64,000 nt of DNA from Megasphaera_A sueciensis (lineage in GTDB: Bacteria; Bacillota; Negativicutes; Veillonellales; Megasphaeraceae), in NCBI RefSeq assembly GCF_050219315.1, contig NZ_CP116939.1:124001-188000 (forward strand), read 5' to 3'. The notes under the pieces were generated by a model that was given only the letters and a program-made list of their open reading frames with translations, was not told the DNA's origin and ran no database searches. Positions 60,696 through 64,000 of this stretch are shown piece after piece. Numbering within the stretch: position 1 is the stretch's first letter; each line of letters begins with the position of its first letter. The translations under genes were made by a program, and so were the position numbers.

Positions 60696-61964
60696 CCTAG
60701 TTTCATTATGAGTATTACCATGACTGCAAGTGTTTTTTTTGCTATGATTAATGTGGAGCGTTGGGATCTGCATGTAGAGAGTAAAACTTGTTTTGCAATT
60801 ATTAGTGGCATTATTGCTTTTGCCATAGGAGGAGTGTGGTGCTCTTATAGATTGAATTCGATAAGAGCACGTATTGAATTCAATAGTGTAAAACATTATT
60901 TTCCATATCAAATAAATGGTTATATTTTATTTATTCTTTCTTCAATAATGTTGGTTTTATGTTATTTTAGTTTAAACGAATTATACGAGTTGTCCGTTTT
61001 GCTTGGTAATGATGCTGGATATGCTCATATGATTAGTGTGGTGCGGCCGGCTATAGAAGAACATAAAATTGTATTATCAAGATGGATGAATTATCGTCAC
61101 CTTTTGGCACAGAGTATTACATATTTTTATCTGTATATTATTATATATAATGCCATTTTTACTGGTTTTAAAAGGAACCAATTATTGATGTTGATACCAG
61201 TTTGTTTTTATATTCCTTTTATTATATTGACCACAGGGCGCATGGCATTAATGATAATGATAATTTATTGTGTAGTAACAATTGGTGTTTTATACCCTAA
61301 AAAATATGGACAGTCTATAAAAGTAAGACTTAAGTTACTTGGAATATTAAGTATGGCAGGTCTTTTTTTTACTATAGTATTTTTACTTTTAGGTTTTTTT
61401 ACTGGTAAAGTTATTGGAGAAAATCGCACCCCGTTTATTATTTTTTCTCATTATGCGGGATTGTCTATTCCGGCACTAGATGCTTTATTAAATAAATCAA
61501 TAATTGTAAGTAATTATATAGGAAGTAATACTATGTTGGGAATATATCGTATTGCTAATGGATTAGGAATGCATTTGCCAGAAGTGCAGATTTTTTTACC
61601 TTTCACTCAATTTAACCATATAGATACCAATGTTTATACAGCAATGGGACGATATATTTGTGATTTTGGATATATTGGTATGATGATGGTAATGTGGATT
61701 TTGGGAGTTCTTTATACAAGTTTATATACTTTAGTGATGTCAAATAAAGTAAGACCATTTTTGATTATTCTTTATGCAACATATTCTTTCCCATTATTTT
61801 TATCATCTATTGATGAGCGTTTTTTTTTGGATATACTTGGAACATCTTTAATATATACAATTATTATATCTTTGATTCTTTACCAATTACTATTATCCGA
61901 AAATACATTCAATTTATATAAAGGAGTTTGCAAAGCCAGTGGTAATAAAAATAAAACCCCATAA
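60696..61964 (+). pseudogene. wzy: Oligosaccharide repeat unit polymerase Wzy, main part (after IS256 copy 2)
   Basis: Codons 35-456 of the polymerase, resuming in frame at CCT 60696 right after the target duplication; an internal ATG at 60708 gives a 418-residue open frame. At least nine hydrophobic segments and the middle region ARIEFNSVKHYFPYQ followed by a long loop (LLGNDAGYAHMISVVRPA) match repeat-unit polymerases that join O-antigen or capsule repeats outside the membrane. The C-terminal part has AMGRYICDFGYIGMMMVM and FIDERFFLD-like SSIDERFFLD. Without helix 1 and its own promoter it is presumably inactive. Confidence 0.82.
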
Positions 61965-63201
61965 GTTGTCAGAAAATATAGCATCGTTGTTGGGCTTAAA
62001 GGGTCTAGAATATATTTTAAATTTTATATTATTACCTTTTTTAGTGCGTGTTTTAGGAGTGGAAAGATTTGGCGCTATTGCATTTATGCAAGGTATTGTT
62101 CAATATTTCATCATATTAGTTGATTATGGCTTTAATATGACAGCTCCGAGAGATATAGCTAGAGCGAAGAGTACAAATGAAGTGGCCCAAATTTTTTCAA
62201 ATGTTATAACATCTAAAATTATAATATGTTTTATTTCTACGATATTATTTTTATCAGGATTAGTTATATTTCAAAGCTATGTCAATATAGATATACTGTT
62301 GTTTTTTGCTGTATATACTATGGTAATAGGAAATATTGTATTTCCTATTTGGTTTTTTCAAGGAATCCAACAAATGCGGTATATTACTATTGTTAATATA
62401 TTAGCGCGTATTATTACAGTGAGCTTAATATTACTTTTTGTACGCAGACCTGAAGATTACTTATTAGCAGCTTTTTTACAGGCATGTACCACAGTATTTG
62501 CAGGAGCATTTTCTTTTTATGTTTTATACACGGAGTATCGTTTTGTTTTTTGTCATCCAACCATTTGTAAAATAAAGAAAACATTAATTAATGGATGGCA
62601 CATATTTTTATCAACAATAGCTATAAACATATATACTGCAACAAATTTAGTTATACTGGGATTAATAACTAATAATACAGTTGTTGGATATTTTAGCGCA
62701 GCAAATAAGATTATTGATAGTGTAAAAGGTTTGATGAACACTGTAACTCAGGCTGTTTATCCTCATGTTAGTCAATTATTGTGTAATTCAAGAGAACATG
62801 CAATTACTTTTTTGCATAAGTTTTTAAAAATATATTGTGGACTTAATTTATTGGGTTCAGTTTTATTGTTTGCGTTAGCATGGATTATTGTTAGAATATT
62901 ATTTGGATTAGGGTATGAAGAATCAATGCATATACTACAAATAATGGCATTGCTTCCAGCTGTAATTTCTGTCAGCAATGTTTTTGGGATTCAAACTATG
63001 CTTAATTTTGGATGGCAGAAAGAATTTAGTAAAATATTGGTTGGTGCAGCAATTTTCAATTTAATTATAGTTGTACCCTTAGCTATAATATGGCATGGGG
63101 AAGGTGTTGCTGTTTCTATGGTTTTAACAGAATTGTTAGTAACGATATGCACATCATATTTTATTTTAAAAGTGAAACACATTAATTTATTGGAGCTATA
63201 G
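61939..63201 (+). CDS. wzx: Oligosaccharide flippase family protein (Wzx)
   Basis: A 420-residue polytopic protein with about 12 helices, of the Wzx/PST family, which moves lipid-linked repeat units across the inner membrane. LSENIASLLGLKGLEYIL at the N-terminus, FLVRVLGVERFGAIAFMQGIVQYF near residue 38 and the ARAKSTNEVAQIF motif near 77 are characteristic. The start is GTG 61939, overlapping wzy by 26 bp, after AAGGAG. The gene is intact but lies downstream of a disrupted polymerase, so its expression may depend on read-through. Confidence 0.85.
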   Translation: MVIKIKPHKLSENIASLLGLKGLEYILNFILLPFLVRVLGVERFGAIAFMQGIVQYFIILVDYGFNMTAPRDIARAKSTNEVAQIFSNVITSKIIICFISTILFLSGLVIFQSYVNIDILLFFAVYTMVIGNIVFPIWFFQGIQQMRYITIVNILARIITVSLILLFVRRPEDYLLAAFLQACTTVFAGAFSFYVLYTEYRFVFCHPTICKIKKTLINGWHIFLSTIAINIYTATNLVILGLITNNTVVGYFSAANKIIDSVKGLMNTVTQAVYPHVSQLLCNSREHAITFLHKFLKIYCGLNLLGSVLLFALAWIIVRILFGLGYEESMHILQIMALLPAVISVSNVFGIQTMLNFGWQKEFSKILVGAAIFNLIIVVPLAIIWHGEGVAVSMVLTELLVTICTSYFILKVKHINLLEL

Positions 63202-63202
63202 T

Positions 63203-63625
63203 ATGGAATATGCTAATAAAACAATTAAAATTATTGTATTATCATTTTTAATTTCTATTCTTATTTGTTTTTTTAATTTCGATTTTAAAAGAAATGAGTT
63301 TGAAACCGGTTATTGGATTTACAATCAATTATTATATAATGTTAATCAAAAGAAAACTATATTATATTTTGTTTTTGGGATTTTATTTTCATTTGCATAT
63401 GGTAAAGTAGCTAAACAAACTACTGAAATTACGATTAAACTTTATATAATAATATTTTCATCATGTATGTCTTTTGTTATATATTTAGGAAAAAGTTATT
63501 ATTTATTATCATCTTGGGCATTAATGTTTTCGAGTATATATAATTTATTATTTTCTGTGACAGTTATCGCTTTAGGTGGTATTTGTATATTCCAACAAAA
63601 TAGTGCAGTCTTGCCGACAATTTAG
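63203..63625 (+). pseudogene. Membrane protein gene truncated by an IS21-family insertion
   Basis: A 140-residue open frame with four or five hydrophobic helices, starting one base after the wzx stop. The native part probably ends near codon 133 (ICIFQQN), where IS21-type end repeats begin; the last residues (SAVLPTI) are encoded by the element. No family is recognisable from the remaining part; a polysaccharide polymerase-like or acyltransferase-like membrane protein is possible. The missing 3' part, if any survives, lies beyond the window. Confidence 0.65.
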
Positions 63626-63675
63626 TGCGTATCTTTCCGATAATTAAGTGCACTCATTTTCGATAACAGTGCATG
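63602..63675 (+). repeat. IS21-type end with four spaced AGTGC repeats
   Basis: AGTGC occurs at 63602, 63624, 63647 and 63668, spaced 22, 23 and 21 bases apart, each of the first three followed by a CCGAYAA- or TCGATAA-like half. Repeats spaced about two helical turns apart are the transposase-binding pattern of IS21-family ends. Confidence 0.75.
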
Positions 63676-64000
63676 CCCTATATAATGAAAATGGCACACA
63701 TACGTGTGACTATCATTATTGGAGGTCGATAATCATGTTAAATTATCGAGAAATCATCAGGCTTAAAAGCCTGGGGTACAGCAACTTGCGTGTCGGCAAC
63801 AGTTGTGGAAGTTCCCGGAATACTATCGCCGAAGTATGGAAATTAGCTCAAGACAAAGAGTTAACATGGCCAATTCCAAATAATCTTACAAATAAGGATC
63901 TATCTGCTATTCTCTACCCTGGACGACTCACGTCTCAAGGACGAAAACTCCCTGATTATGAGTATATTTACAAAGAGCTGGCGAAACCAGGAGTTACGCT
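63604..64000 (+). mobile_element. IS21-family insertion sequence, left end (cut by window edge)
   Basis: The left part of an IS21-family element: an end with repeated AGTGC units from about 63604 (beginning TGCAGTC), then istA. The element continues beyond the window, where the second gene (istB) would be expected. Its target duplication cannot be checked because the right end is not visible. Confidence 0.8.
63735..64000 (+). CDS. istA: IS21-family transposase IstA (partial, N-terminal)
   Basis: The first 88 codons of an IstA-type transposase, open to the window edge. MLNYREIIRLKSLGYSNLRV at the start is a helix-turn-helix DNA-binding region (RVGNSCGSSRNTIAEVWKLA), and DYEYIYKELAKPGVT is the conserved run before the catalytic core in IS21-family proteins. 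A strong TTGGAGGTC site precedes ATG 63735. The DDE catalytic residues lie beyond the window. Confidence 0.88.
   Translation, partial: MLNYREIIRLKSLGYSNLRVGNSCGSSRNTIAEVWKLAQDKELTWPIPNNLTNKDLSAILYPGRLTSQGRKLPDYEYIYKELAKPGVT

Noticed and set aside
1..64000. CRISPR arrays, tRNA or rRNA genes
   Set aside because: No regularly spaced direct repeats with spacers, and no tRNA- or rRNA-like sequence was seen. The IS21 end repeats are only four short units within a transposon terminus.

Overview
The window is an AT-rich bacterial chromosome segment. It most likely comes from the Negativicutes (the Veillonella, Dialister and Megasphaera side of the Firmicutes). Three things suggest this: a methylmalonyl-CoA decarboxylase operon (mmdA-mmdD-mmdC) typical of lactate/succinate-fermenting Negativicutes; outer-membrane type genes (O-antigen ligase, EptA-like sulfatase, LPS-core type glycosyltransferase) next to Firmicutes-type genes (catabolic AlsS, QueT, HemZ, DUF523); and Gram-positive-like ribosome binding sites. 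Genus is not resolved. No rRNA, tRNA, CRISPR array or replication origin was seen.

Layout. (1) 0.1-11.5 kb: one tightly packed plus-strand run, recJ-relA-dtd-MBL hydrolase-AI-2E family transporter-fur-hemZ-hisS-aspS, closed by a terminator. (2) 11.8-17.3 kb: a DapF-like epimerase, the one-carbon pair fhs-fchA, a membrane-anchored unknown, an orphan pilin-like gene and a thiolase remnant. (3) 17.4-20.7 kb: mmdA-mmdD-mmdC and an Rrf2 regulator, with no mmdB. (4) 20.8-32.7 kb: an FlK-like thioesterase, threonine aldolase, alsS, lepB, a preQ1 riboswitch controlling queT-queF, secreted and membrane unknowns, and a folate operon folE-folP-folB-folK behind an ECF S component. (5) 32.7-44.1 kb: a two-component system, a three-gene minus-strand operon (DUF4931, metallophosphoesterase, small protein), mutY, a Tat-motif phosphoesterase, gdhA, a C_GCAxxG_C_C protein, a DUF535/VirK protein and an EptA-like sulfatase. 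(6) 44.3-64 kb: a surface-polysaccharide locus with glycosyltransferases, fucosyltransferase, O-antigen ligase, WbaP initiating transferase, UDP-galactopyranose mutase, Wzz, Wzy and Wzx.

The most striking part is the end of the polysaccharide locus. Two same-length (1441 bp), apparently identical, GC-rich IS256-family elements in the same orientation sit 3268 bp apart. Each has its own perfect 8-bp target duplication and each splits a gene: a 640-residue HAD-type protein and the 456-residue Wzy polymerase. Removing each element plus one duplication restores both reading frames exactly. An IS21-family element enters at the right edge and truncates a third gene. The strain therefore probably has a recently inactivated exopolysaccharide/O-antigen locus.

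How the genes work together. Fhs and FchA supply C1 folates while folE/P/B/K make the cofactor. The mmd operon couples succinate/propionate metabolism to sodium pumping, with its membrane beta subunit expected elsewhere. QueT and QueF supply preQ1 for tRNA queuosine under riboswitch control. The polysaccharide locus builds a probably galactofuranose- and fucose-containing polymer. Start sites were moved from the longest possible reading frame wherever a ribosome binding site or family alignment favoured an internal start. I did not identify a convincing wholly new system.
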